Shown: one piece after another, positions 24,017 through 42,760 of the stretch
Numbering within the stretch: the first letter of the stretch is position 1
How the letters are laid out: the number at the start of each line of letters is the position of its first letter
NCBI RefSeq assembly: GCF_040954835.1
Contig: NC_090705.1
Coordinates: 11,416,001 to 11,480,000 of the forward strand
Reading direction: 5' to 3'
From: Lepisosteus oculatus
Taxonomy: Eukaryota > Chordata > Actinopteri > Semionotiformes > Lepisosteidae
DNA length: 64,000 bases
The notes under the pieces: generated by a model
What the model saw: the letters and a program-made list of their open reading frames with translations, nothing else
The model's database searches: none
Told to the model about the DNA's origin: nothing
Translations under genes and position numbers: made by a program

Positions 24017-26865
24017 CTCTGTGATTTCTTAGACCTGAATTACACTCTTCAATATGTCTGTGACAGTCGAGCTTTGATTTACTTACTGCACAGAGTGTTT
24101 TCTGTCAATTAATGGCAAAATCTCCTTAAATACATTATGATTCCATCTTGAAATACAATAAAATTTAAAAAATGTTCAAAGATGAGGGGTAAATTAATCT
24201 AATGAAATCACTGCTTTTTCTGTCTCAAGTGGCCTTGTCATATTTGATGAAACTCAGTAGTTAAAAGTTTAATTCAAATCAGACTCTCAGCTTTAAGGTC
24301 TCTCCAAAGTCAACCACACCAGCACTTTTACTATTTGTTGCAAAAAAAATCAATAATTGTGCATAAAGGTAAAAAAAAAAATCAAAGAACACAAATAATC
24401 AAAAAACAATTAACCAACTATAATAAAATTGTATATATTGTAGATTTTATGGTTTTTTTACAGTTCACCTTGCCACAGGATTGATTAATTATACATGTTT
24501 TTCCCCTGGGAACAACTGTATAAGTAGGATATTGGATATCACCCATGAACTCCAAAATATACCAAAATGTTTTGAAAATTGCTTTGAGAAAAAACCATGG
24601 AATGGTAGACTCATTTTCGCTTTACTGACATTTTTTTTTAAAGCAGCTTGACAGGTGGACATAAAATTAGAAAGGAAAACACATTAAATGTTTTTCCAGT
24701 CTTCATTTTAAGACAGTGCAAGTGGAACCAGCAAGGTTTTTAAAGAAAAAAAGTATAGGGATAACATTTTTGTATTTGGAATTCTTTCTTATTTCTTGAC
24801 CCTTTGAATCCAATTAAACAGATGCACATTAAACGCGGTTGATGCTGGAATCCATTCAGGAGCAGTTTCTAAGTTGAAACAGATCATGATTAATTATGAC
24901 TTATTAACGGTTAAGCATGACTGAGACTTGTTTATTAATTTGTGGAAAGAAGGACAGCTCTAGGCAATTTTCAAGGAATTTATTCAAAACCAGTTCATGA
25001 AAAATATACCCCATTCTCTACTGTTTCAGGTATAATTCTCATTAAAAATTTTTTTTTAAAGTCTAAAAGATGTTCTGCACACAACTGAATGAGCGTGGTT
25101 AGGGTAGCCTGGGTGTTAGCCAACCCAGGTGTTTTTATGCTTCAGCAAATCAGAGACTCCTATTGCTTGTTGGGAACTTGCAGTGACATCATTGAGAGAC
25201 ATACCACTCCTCCAGTCAGCAATAACTCTCCCGCAGGGTACTGAGAAGCTTTTGGCCTCTTAAGACATAACTGACTCTGGCAGATGGCATTGGAATAAGC
25301 TGTCTGTAGTTTCTTATCTTTGATAGAGGAGTTGTAGTCTAGTGTTATACAACTGGCAATTTAAAATTGTGTGGGTAAATAATAAAAAATAACTGCCAAT
25401 TCCATTTTTAAAAATTAACAAAAAGCTTAAGATTGGAAAATTGCAGATCTTTTTAGAAGAGCAACCTCATCAAATTAACTATTGTACTTGTGGAACCATA
25501 AGGTTGGTCATACTCCCTGAAAATGAGCTGTCTTGCATTAACAGATGAAAGCCTTCTTGGTTTTCTTGTGGTCAGAGCTATTGGATACCTCATTTAGAAT
25601 AGTATTAGTTGATTTTCTGCCTTGACATATTTGTATTATTCAGATGTAACACATTATGGAAGACAAACATGAGAGTATGCTATATTGATGCCATTTGATA
25701 TGACTTTGGGGGGTTAAAAAATCTGAAATAATAGATAATACATTTCTTTTTAGATAAATTGCTTAGCCCTATTATGACTGCTCTTCAATCTCTGTGTGTG
25801 CTATTATTTATATTTCTTTTTATTGTATTATGTTGCATCTGAAGAGTTGTGTCCATAAATCATAGGTCATAAGTTCCATATTCCAGCAAGTCTAGGTATC
25901 CAATGTAACCTAATAAAATAAATCTAATATGTTTTTCACAGAATATGAATTTTTAGAGATTGTTTTAAGGTGGGATAGAGGTTTGGTGGTTAGTGCTGCA
26001 ACCTCACAGCTTTTGAGTGATACTGTAGGTCCCTGTGTCTATGCCCTGTAATGAACTAGTGGTCCATCCGTGGTAAAATTCTGCCTCATGTCCTGTACAT
26101 CTGGAATAAGGATTGGATTGCTGGGACCCTTGAAATAACTGGTTTTCTGATAATACATGGAAGTGGAAGTGGTTGTTTAAATTATGATCCCAAGACATGT
26201 TGTAGATAGTAATGCACTGGGAACCTTAATCACATTTATTTAGTTACCTTTAAAAAAGCTTTAAAAACATTTTGAATCCATAGGTACTAACAAAAGACAG
26301 AATGGACCTGTGTCCTGTGTAACCTTTATTTACTTTTTAATATGAAACTTTAAATAAGCACACTTTGCACTACTGGTTATATTGCCAAATGGCCTACTTA
26401 AAGATGGATTGAAGCTTTCAATGTGTTATGTATTATTTATGACTTTTCAGATAGGATATAATGCAAAACCAAACTCAAGTCAGCACCGCATGCCAATTTA
26501 TTAAATGACCCATGAGAAGAAACACGTTAAACCAGAGAAATATTTGATGCAGAATTGGACCCATATGAATCCCACTGATTCTTTGGAATACATAATTTTG
26601 GCCCATGTGAACAGTGATTAAAGACAGGTGCTATTAAAAAGTATTTTTTCATTTTAATTGATCTCATTTTTGTTGTTATTTTGTATTGTTATTCATTAAT
26701 ATGGCAACCAAAGTTCTGCACAAAATACTGACACTTTTCAAGTGCTGAATCCTCAATCAGACTCTAAGAATTTATTTCTAAACATTTTCTTTCTTAAAAA
26801 CATTTAGAATCCATCAAAGTTGTAATGAATTATATTGATGAAACCATAGATAATCTATCTATGAA
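24017..26865. other. Intergenic; no gene seen
   Basis: No coding exon can be supported. The segment 24,760-24,960 carries dense TAAT/TTAATTA-type homeobox sites and lacks obvious repeat similarity, so it is a candidate conserved non-coding element. The segment 25,060-25,340 is less AT-rich and contains a short inverted phrase (gggtgttagccaacccaggt). Confidence 0.35.
25975..26205 (+). mobile_element. Degenerate SINE-like fragment
   Basis: 'gtgggatagaggtttggtgg' followed by 'ttagtgctgcaacctcacag' and 'atgccctgtaatgaactagt' resembles a decayed tRNA-SINE head and body. Similarity is weak, and the 3' limit is unclear. Confidence 0.4.
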
Positions 26866-26867
26866 TA

Positions 26868-27060
26868 TAAGAATAAGAATATAAGAAAACCTAAAAAGAA
26901 GAGAAGGCCATTCAGCCCATCTTGCCGGTTTGGTAGTTAGTATTTTAGCTAATTAATCTGAAGATTTTACCTGGCCTTTAGTTGAAAGAAACAAAGGTTA
27001 CATCTTCAGCAACATTATTGGCCAAGTATGTTTTCACTTACAAGGAATTTGACTTGGTGA
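26868..27060 (+). repeat. 5' part of an old interspersed repeat
   Basis: 'aagaatataagaaaacctaa' then 'gaggccattcagcccatcttg'-like sequence and 'catcttcagcaacattattg' match the start of the long fish repeat also seen at 10,305 and, in interior parts, at 31,310 and 44,430. Recognition is from memory of the consensus. Confidence 0.5.
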
Positions 27061-27494
27061 GTTGCTCATACACTATACACATACGGACATACCATACAGT
27101 ATATACATAGACACATACAACACGATAAAACATAATATACATTTCAGAAATTAAAGGAAAAATATCTGAGCTCTTCCTGTACTGTTCTGTTATTCTTAGC
27201 ACCACTGACTTTATACAGTGAATTAATATTCATTTGTATATGTTTATATATGCAAAGGATGAGAGAAAGCGACTCCACTGTGTCAGAACTCTATGTGTGA
27301 TAACCCCATACATACAGTATATACATATTTGTAAATGATACAGTAACTAAACTGTCCATAATAAATATCCATATACAGATAATAAAATTATTAGTGCATG
27401 TAACGCCGTAGTTGTAAACTAAGTCATTAATATTCAATTTTAATAACACAAATTTAAGACTCCAAAGTATTTTGGGTATTAAGCTCCAGCTTGT

Positions 27495-27705
27495 GTTGAG
27501 CACACCAGTCTACCAGCCGATCAATCTGCTGTCTGTATGCAGACTCATCACCATCACGAATAAGACCCATCAGTGTCGTATCATCTGCAAACTTGAGGAG
27601 CTTCATTTGGAGTAGGCATTTGAGGTGCAGTCATTGGTGTATAGGGAAAAAGCAAGAGGAGAGACCACGCAACCCTGTGGTGCTCCTATAATGAGGGTTG
27701 TGACC
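27495..27705 (-). repeat. Degenerate LINE-like fragment (antisense)
   Basis: 'cagtgtcgtatcatctgcaa' and 'caaccctgtggtgctcctat' on + resemble the reverse complement of a reverse-transcriptase coding region (PQGC..SP-like and ADDT-like phrases on the - strand). It is short and broken by stops. Confidence 0.4.
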
Positions 27706-28859
27706 TATATATCATGTTTCACTGTTGATGCTGAAGAATTTCACTGGATTAACTTCAATGCCTTTGGATTTAAGGCTGACATAGTGGTTCACATGTCACA
27801 TGTTGATGTTCTTTCAGCACCAAGAAGTTAAACACAATAAAAACCTTTGTTAATTCACAAATAATGGAACAGGTGCCTGTCACAAAGTGACATGCAGAGC
27901 ATGCAGAGCATAGCATGGGTTCGACACAGGGTTATCAGCACCTGCCTAGCCCTGTTAGATTTGGAAATCTGGTCCATATCAAATGATTTTCAACAGGCAC
28001 TGTATGTTTTTCCTCACTAAGCAATGGTGTTATATTTGTTTAGCTGCAGCCTTGAAGGAGTGAAAAATAAAAGTCTGGCAAGTGTGCAAGTGTGAAACCA
28101 TCACTCAGGGATGCTTTCTCTAACAGCAAGATCAGTTGAAATAAGGTTTTGCATATTCTGCTACTGTACATGCCAAAAAATAACATGTTCTTTGTTTTTC
28201 TTGAACATTTTTGAAGTTTCACAGCTGTTGTGGGAGTAAATATAGTGCTTTTGTCAGATTGGTGGGAAATCAGCTTAATTTAGCAGGAATTCAGCAAAAA
28301 GAGATAGCTTCTTATATCTGTGTATTTATGTAATAATAACCTTTATTACCTTTATTATTTATTAACCTTTATTAAGAGCTGCCTATGTTTTTTATATTTG
28401 TAGTTTATATTTGTTTTGAAATTAGGTAAATATCTCATCAACAAATCTTTAAATATGAAATAACTTTGCACTTCAAAGCCTCAAGTGTTGCTTCATTTAG
28501 CTTTGAGAACAGATGCCAGTCGGGGTCCAAGATAATGTGCTCAGTTTAAAGTGAACTTCTGAAACACATTGTGTAATACTCAACACACATGGTGGAGGTT
28601 TAACAGAAACAAAACAGAACACTTAAAGTGTTTATAGGTATGATTTGCCTGACTAGAAAAACAGACAAACCCTGGAAGGGAATCTAAAACAATAAGGCAG
28701 ATAAGTGACTCCACATTTGTCCACAAGACAGCTTCCAAAAAACGTGATCAAAGAAACTAAAACAATCTTCCTCAATAAGTGTGTTTCAGTGTTTGAGAGA
28801 TGGAATTCTCTGTAGAATGAGCTAAGAATAATGTTTACATGGTCTGAAAAAGAGTATTA

Positions 28860-29115
28860 CCAATGGATTTCAGAATTAAATTCAAAATAACACTGCTCAC
28901 ATTTAAAGACTTGAATGGTTTGGCTCCTGAACATATGAAGGAACTGTTACCTCTATATATCTGCCCAACATTTGTGCTCTTTGACTTTGGCCTTGTTTTA
29001 GTTCACTGTATCTGCAGGCTAGGTTTTCCAAGGCAGTCTCTCAATCCATGTTAGATCTTGCATATCAGCACTTTCAAATCCTGTCTTAAAACTCACTTTG
29101 TTGAAGCTTTTAATT
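28860..29115 (+). mobile_element. L2/CR1-group LINE, C-terminal ORF2 fragment
   Basis: The translation RIKFKITLLTFKDLNGLAPE matches the conserved C-terminal block of L2-like LINE ORF2 (RI.FKILLLTFKALHGLAP). A later frame gives a decayed SALSNPVLKLTLL-like piece of the 'FKSRLKTHLF' end. The reading frame is broken, so this is a dead copy. Confidence 0.65.
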
Positions 29116-29949
29116 TTGTTCCATTTTATGGTATTTTGGTCCATTTTATTTCAATACTTATACTAATAATTATTAGATTATTAGATTTTTTAGATTATTA
29201 GATTTTGCATTTACCTTACAAAATCCTCTCTGTATCCTTAAGTAAAAGCATGAATTAAGAAGGGAAGATCTCCTATAAATGACTCTCCCATCTAGTGCCA
29301 CACATATTATACAGTATGTTGTGCCAAGTTACTACTATTTACATATATGTTTATATATTATGAAGCAAGAAACACAAAATCAAACCAGACTAAGTCACCA
29401 TATTTTAATAGAACCTTGATTTTCAGGATGTGCAAGTCTGAACTATAATTATTGTATTACAGTCACGTTACCTCTGCCCTACTCTTTGTTGTAAATAATT
29501 CTATTATTCCAGTAACATAAAAGATCATTAATTGATTATATTTATGTAGTGTTTATTTATGAATACTATGGTTTTGCTGAAGACTGTACTAATACTGCAA
29601 ACTGTTAACTGTGTATATGAACTGTTAACTGTGTATATATATAAAAAATAATTTGGAATTCTTATCGTAAAGCCATAATTTTACTATTTTCAAAATTATA
29701 GTGAGTTTCGCTGAGTCTCTTAATTTATTTTGATTGCCTAAAACATAATTCTAGAATGACTTCTAGTAAACACTACTGTGGAAAATAATTTTCACTGTGA
29801 TGTTGAAATGAAGAGGTTTGATTTGATTCTTTTCAGCCACCCTGGGTTCCAATCTTGGATAAAACAACTACAGTTACAACTCTTACAAACTCAAAAACAC
29901 AAGTTTACAGTTCATAGTTGTCAAGATCGTTTTGAAAATGATTTCTCCA

Positions 29950-30365
29950 AGGAAACTCAGGCTGCTGCTATAAGAGGCACTGCGGGACCAGTAGGTGGCA
30001 CTTTTCTCTGTGAGGCACAACTTCCACACCAATGCTCCAGCTACAGGAGGTGTCATCCTTTGCATGGGAAGTTAAGCTGAAGTTCTACTTGGTCATTAAT
30101 GATGCCATGGGACACTGTAGTAGGGGAACTAACCAGAATGTCCTGGCTAGATTCTATTCTGTCCTCCCTATAATTCTCCCTTAATTCAAATGGTGAAGCA
30201 ATTTCTGACTTTTCTACCTGGTTTACTATGAAGGGGGCTCCTGGCAAATAATTTCTGCTGTGTTTTACCCAGATGTGGTCTTCTCCTATGCGTAAAGTGA
30301 TGTGAAAGCCTTTGGAAAGAAACTTTATAAAGGTAAAGAATTCCTATTATAATTATTCTTACCAA
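29950..30365 (+). mobile_element. SINE copy sharing parts with the 5S-derived family
   Basis: 'ggctgctgctataagaggca' and 'gaccagtaggtggcactttt' match the body of the copy at 14,305. The end 'ctttataaaggtaaagaatt' is the usual SINE tail. The middle is diverged, and part of it (about 30,050-30,240) may be a later insertion. Confidence 0.45.
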
Positions 30366-31309
30366 ACACTGCTTTTTTCTTACTCTTGTATTCTTAATTA
30401 AGTAAATCCTTTAGGTCATTTCACGTTTTAAGTACCCAAGACTTTCTTGAAGAGTAATTTAGAAGAGCTGTTTTACCATTTTTTTTGCTGTTTCATGCAC
30501 TCCAGAAAGATTATAATTGCCTAATTGAGAGTAGAATAGAGAATCAAGCCCTGTAGGGTGAAACTTTGATTTCATGGTTTGCTTATTGATGTTTTACTCA
30601 AGGAAGAGTAAATTGAAATGTGTAGTTCTCCCTGGAGAAAACATAATGCTTCCCCCATTGAGTAGTGCTGTTTTTCTGTAATTTACAGCAGTTTTGTATT
30701 TGCTGTTTGCTCTGTAGCCTCTAGTGGTAGTGAAAAGAGGAAAAGAAAGGTTACAGATTTATTGTGACACTGTCTGCTCGAGGAAGTGTCTGGGGCCATG
30801 TTGATAGTAAATCCAAAAAGTACTGGTCCAAGACAGTGATGTTTTTCAGGAAACTGCCAACAGTCAGAGCAAATTACAATGCGGTCGCTTTAGTTTTATG
30901 GTTTCAGTACAAGCTCCATAGGAATTGAATACACTTGCCAAGAAAAATGTTTGGGTTCTTTATAAAATGCTTCAAGTGTGTGAATGTATGGCTGTAATGA
31001 CATGGTTACCATAATATTTGCCAATAACACGCACATATCAACATTGGTGGAGAATAAAACGAACAAAAAACAAGACATTGCAAGGCAGAGAGTTTGGTGG
31101 GTTAGTGTTCTCCTCTTAAAGTAAAGCATACAATTGTAAAAAGCAAGAAAAAGCAATCTTTTTTTAGAAGGCGTCCGTCTGATTGATTAACTCACATCAA
31201 TTTGGACATGCTTGTCCAGAAAGACTACGAAAGAGAGGAGAACAAGCTTGTTTATAATGTCCATTATTTTATTTAGTAACTATTGATTGAATTGATTTTA
31301 GTTCAAAAT

Positions 31310-32050
31310 GCAAGAGTAATGGCTTCAACAATATGGCTAGATAGCCTGTTTCCCACTCATTCCCACAATATTTTGCTGAAAGAAGTGGCACCTGCTCTCA
31401 GTTTTAAATGCACTTTAAGCTAGTCTCCACTTGCGTCCTGTGGCTTATATCTCCAGATTGATTTTAATTCTGCAGTACTCCACTGGGTTGAGTCTGTCAA
31501 TACCCTTGAGGAATTTGAATACATGGATCGCGTCACTTCGGAGTCTTCTCAGTTCAGCACTGAAAAGGTTCTGTTCTTATTTTCTCTCAATGAGGACTGT
31601 TTGATTAAGCATTCTAAGTGTGGTCTTGTTAGTATTGTACATGGTACTACGTTAACATACATTTAAATTGTAACCTTTCTTTAACTACACATGCTAACAT
31701 TTATGTGCCTTTTTGTTTGCTTCCTCACATAGTCTAGAAGTAAAATATGTGTCAACATAAACACTTTTTTTCAGAAGCAGCCGCTTCAACCTCAGTGATT
31801 CTCATTTTGTATCTATAGTTTGTTGTTGCTACCTGTATGCAGCACCCTGACTTGCCTACATTAAATGTCATCTGCCAGGTGTTTGTCCAGCCTTGAATTT
31901 TATCTAAATATTTTTTAATTTCCTGCTTTTACAGTGTTTGCTAATCCCCGTATTTTTTGTATTGTCTGTAAACATCCAATTAATTCTTCAGGTCCCCAGC
32001 TATTTATTTCAGAGTCTATTTTGTTTAAGCATGGTTATTCATTAATAAAG
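31310..32050 (+). repeat. Long interior part of the old interspersed repeat
   Basis: It contains a run of phrases known from this fish repeat in the correct order: 'cttgaggaatttgaatacat', 'gcgtcacttcggagtcttct', 'cagttcagcactgaaaaggt', 'taaatgtcatctgccaggtg' and 'ttgtattgtctgtaaacatc'. There is no coding potential. Confidence 0.55.
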
Positions 32051-32257
32051 GCATTGATCGGTGCTTAATGCAGTTATGATAATACCACACCTGAATGAAA
32101 GTCATTATTCACATACTTACCTCACTGAGGAAGCAGATATTTTGTAATAGCACGGTACAATACATCAACTACTGCAGGCTGCAACATTACTTGTGAGTTT
32201 ACAGCACATGTTTCCGTTGGATAATGAAATAAAAGTTCAGATTAAGTGTAGATTCAC

Positions 32258-32435
32258 ATGTAGTCAGCCTCAGCATGCGTAGGCTGCAAAAGAACAGGTA
32301 AAGGTTTATTCCGTGCTGAAAGGAAAAGAAAAGAGACCCGTTTTGGCTGTGGAGTCTTCACTGGGTGTCCACACCTGAAGAAGGCTCCACAGCTGAAATG
32401 TTGTCTCTTACCTGTGCCTTGCCTTACCTTAACAC
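32258..32435. repeat. Palindromic 'ataggtttattcc' repeat, copy 1
   Basis: It contains 'cagcatgcgtaggctgcaaa', an arm (ggtttattccgtgctgaaa), and twice a phrase of the type 'ggctgtggag' / 'gaaggctccacagctgaaat'. The right arm is degenerate here. This is the first of at least six copies in the window. Confidence 0.65.
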
Positions 32436-32439
32436 CAAT

Positions 32440-35300
32440 TGTAGTTTTCTATCCCAACAGTGACCTTGGATTTAGGGGTGAAACCACATTTCTGAACAAG
32501 CTGCCTAAAATTCTTCTCACTTAGGTGTAAAGCATACTAACTTATTTGCAGTATTTGTCATTTTTAAATGGAAATAAGTCACTCTACTAGGCTTAATTGC
32601 ACAGTGCTTCAGACACTTTTGTACTTCTTATTTCATGCTTGCATGCACAAAACATACAGTATACTCCAGTCCCTCTTGACATTTTGGCTATTTCCGGGGT
32701 TTTTAAATAAAGAAATGTATGCTTGAGATGTGGAATTTATGAATGAAACGCAGACTGACCAGGAAATGATTAGGACTGGCAATGTCAGGAGTTCAAGATA
32801 GTGAAGCATGTTAAAATTAACAGCACAAGGTGAAAGCTGTTTCCCTTTTCTAACATTTCGCAAGAATACGCACACACAAGGGGGTTTCCAAACTGCATAT
32901 TTCAATTAAACATACATTTTGGATATTAATTATATTTTAGATATGATTGAAAATGTATTTTGAAAACCTCTTGTTTGCTCATTAGCAGAATTCTGGAGCT
33001 GTAAAATAATTGCAAAATATACCCATTGTCTCCTATTATATTGTAAGCAAGATTGTACTGTTTTATAAGATGGTCATGTGGATCACATTATTAGGTTGAC
33101 TGTAACCTAAACTTTGGAACACTGTCTGAGGTAGAATTATTTCCTAAATCTGCAGAATGCGTTGATGTTTTCTTGTACTTTCAATGGGCTGGATGTTTCA
33201 TTTTTATAAAAAACCAGCATATCATGGAATTGTTTTTTAAAAAACATACCTCTAAAGCCTTGGACTAGTGGTGCACATCTGCAGTCATAGAGTCTAGATA
33301 AACAAGCTGTGGTTCATAGGTTTCTTTAAATCAGCAGCAGTTTAACTTGGAAAAAGGATTCAGTCAAATTAGTGAAATACATAAATAAATCATTTATATA
33401 ATTCCATGTAATTTTATTTGCCCTAAAAAGTAAATCAGTAAGTATAAAATACACATTATAAATGATATTATCCTACACAAATAATAATAATGTAAGAATA
33501 AAATGTGACGTATTTACCTTTTAGTTCTAAAAACATTATGGCTTAGCCTCCTCATCCAAATAATACATTGTATTGTAAAACCAATTGCAAAACCAAACTT
33601 CACACAAGGCTGCTAATACAGTTTCAAAAATATACTTCTCTCCACTTTCTTAAATTCCTTTTGTAAATCATTGCAAAAGGCACATTAATCATCTAGTTAT
33701 ATTAATTTCAAGCATTAAAGTCATGTTTATACTTCTGCAGGAGCAATTGCAAATTGCAATTGCCGTAGTCTCTGTATTCCAACAGGACTGAAAGGACTGT
33801 TTATTTCTACCAAACTCAATGAAATGGTTTACTTAACTGGTTTTCTTGGTATTACATGTACATGACTTTTAAAGATTCAAAATCTGAAGTCTATATTTAA
33901 TAAAAGAAGGCTCCACAGCCGAAACGTTGTTTTCTTTCTTTTCTTTACAGCGTGGAATAAACCTGTTACCTGTTCCTTATTGCCTACGTATGCTGATGCA
34001 CCTACCTACAGTACTTGAACTACTACTGTGTATTTACTACCTACATTTTATTCCCTCCAAAATATACTGCAGCCTCTGTCATTAAGCACTTCTGTCATGT
34101 TCTACATTTTGTGGTCCTTTTTATCATAGTACTTTGTACCTAGAAATTGTTTAACACAACAGAATGTCACTAGCATACAGATTAACATTTTGCTGCAATG
34201 GACAATCCCCTGTGCAATCTGAATTGCAGCAATGACTCATGTTTAATTAGCCCATAATTGTTTCTGTGGAAGACTGCAATATCTAGTTATGATGATGTGT
34301 CAGATAATTAACTGGTTGGCAGACATACAGGCATAAAAAATAATAGGCTTGATAGCTTTATCAAACAAAATAACAGGTGTGGTTATGTTGCTATTGAGTT
34401 GTGGAAATGACCGGTGAATTCCACAAATCTTTGTGATACACAGAATGGCAACTGGGAACTAAGAGGCAAAGGGACTGAGTTATTTTGGTGTTGAACAGAG
34501 GGTTATACAAGAGCCTCCTCTCATTTGTCACTAACTAGAATCCCCTGGGCTTAAAAACCAGTGAATGAAGCTAAATGTTAAGAGACTTTTCTTCTTTAAA
34601 AGTGTCCTACCCCCTCCCCCCACAACAGTGACTGTTCAGAGTGAAACCCCATACAAGTTGTACTTTCACTCCAAAATTAACTGGGAAATTCAGACAGCAA
34701 TTTGTAACAGAAAAGGTTTATCTCGTGTACTATGAAATCTGTTTTTTAAGGCTAGCTTTTAATATAACTTTTAATCTTGCCTGAAGCACTGAAATACACT
34801 TAACACAAATCCCATTAATCTGAAATTTTCTAGCAAAATAAAAACTCTCCAGAATCAGGTTAATAAAAAAATTCAATTTATTACGTTCCCAAAAACAGAT
34901 GTTGCATAATTTACATATTTGTTAAAAAATGAAATACTGAGTATTAATCAATACAGATAATGATTTTCTTTTTAGGTCCTATCAAACAAAACAGTTACCA
35001 TGCAACCCCACAAACTCAGGAAACTAAAGAAATAAAAGCATCTCATAAATAATAGTGACCAAGCGGCCAAAAGCCTTTTTAAGATTACAATGTTAAATAG
35101 TAAAATAACTAAGTTTTCAGAACTGGATATACATGGAAAAAATACTAAAAAATAGAAGATGAAAATGCTTGGCAGAATCCCAAAATATTGAGACACTCAG
35201 TAAAGTACTTACTCTAAATGCTGCATGGAATATTTTTAAACTTTATCAGCACAGTTTATCTCCTGTGCTGTAAAGTTTCTACTCCACGGTTAATAACACA
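32440..35300. other. Intergenic 3' of mal2; no gene seen
   Basis: No exon can be supported. Part of 34,600-35,300 may be mal2 3'UTR, since a TTTATT (AATAAA on -) lies at 34,877-34,882. The segment 34,190-34,340 has clustered AP-1, SOX-like and homeobox motifs and no repeat similarity. Confidence 0.4.
33900..34020. repeat. Palindromic 'ataggtttattcc' repeat, copy 2 (half)
   Basis: It shows 'gaaggctccacagccgaaac', a pyrimidine stretch, then the right arm 'gcgtggaataaacctgttac' and 'cctacgtatgctgatgcacc'. The left arm is missing. Confidence 0.7.
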
Positions 35301-35314
35301 GTTTGTTCATAGAG

Positions 35315-35320
35315 TTTATT
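35315..35320 (-). terminator. Possible mal2 poly(A) signal
   Basis: TTTATT on + is AATAAA on the mal2 strand, 55 nt after the stop codon. A second candidate is at 34,877-34,882, giving a longer 3'UTR. Which one is used cannot be told from sequence. Confidence 0.3.
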
Positions 35321-35374
35321 GTACTTCTTTCATGCCTGAACCTTAAAACCAGGATCCCAACACCAACAACAGCA

Positions 35375-42200
<6,826 letters not shown>

Positions 42201-42359
42201 TACGTGAAGAGCGGGTATAGACTGTCATAAATAATCCTGGAGTAGCCGAAGTACGTATGTTTAGCCATCAAAACCGGGGTAAACAAATGAATTACGACTT
42301 GTTGCTCACTTGTAATAGTATCAGTGACGTTTATAGAGAAGCACGCACATTTTATAGAT

Positions 42360-42760
42360 GAGGAACAAGTAAAGATTTATTCCAAAGGAACAAGTAATAG
42401 GTTTATTCCATGCTGGGAAAAAAGAAGAAAAAACACAAAGTGTTTTCTTTCTTCTTCTTTCTCTTTTTCTTTTTTTTTCAGCATGGAATAAACCTATTAC
42501 TTGTTCTTTTTCAGCCTACGCATGCTGACGCAGCTACCTACCTGAAGATTTATTCCACGCTGAAAAGATGAGAGGAAACAATGTTTTGGCTGGGGTGCCT
42601 TCTTCGAGTGTGTTTTTCTTTTGGCTTGTTGTTTCTTATTTTGCTGATAATTGGCATTGTGTTTATTGTCTTCTGTTTTCAGCATGGAACCTTTTCACCA
42701 CAAACCTTTACGTGTTTCTTTGCAGACTACGCATGCTGACGCACCTACCTTCTTGAAGTA
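42360..42760. repeat. Palindromic 'ataggtttattcc' repeat, tandem compound copy 4
   Basis: At least two units in a row. The first has perfect 27-nt arms (from 'aacaagtaataggtttattc' on the left to its reverse complement on the right) around a pyrimidine-rich centre. The second is degenerate, with 'gatttattccacgctgaaaa', 'gttttggctggggtgccttc' and 'cagcatggaaccttttcacc'. Both end in 'ctacgcatgctgacgcagct'-like sequence. Confidence 0.8.

Noticed and set aside
42360-42760. CRISPR-like or prokaryotic repeat array
   Set aside because: The copies are inverted pairs and dispersed, without regular spacers, in vertebrate DNA.
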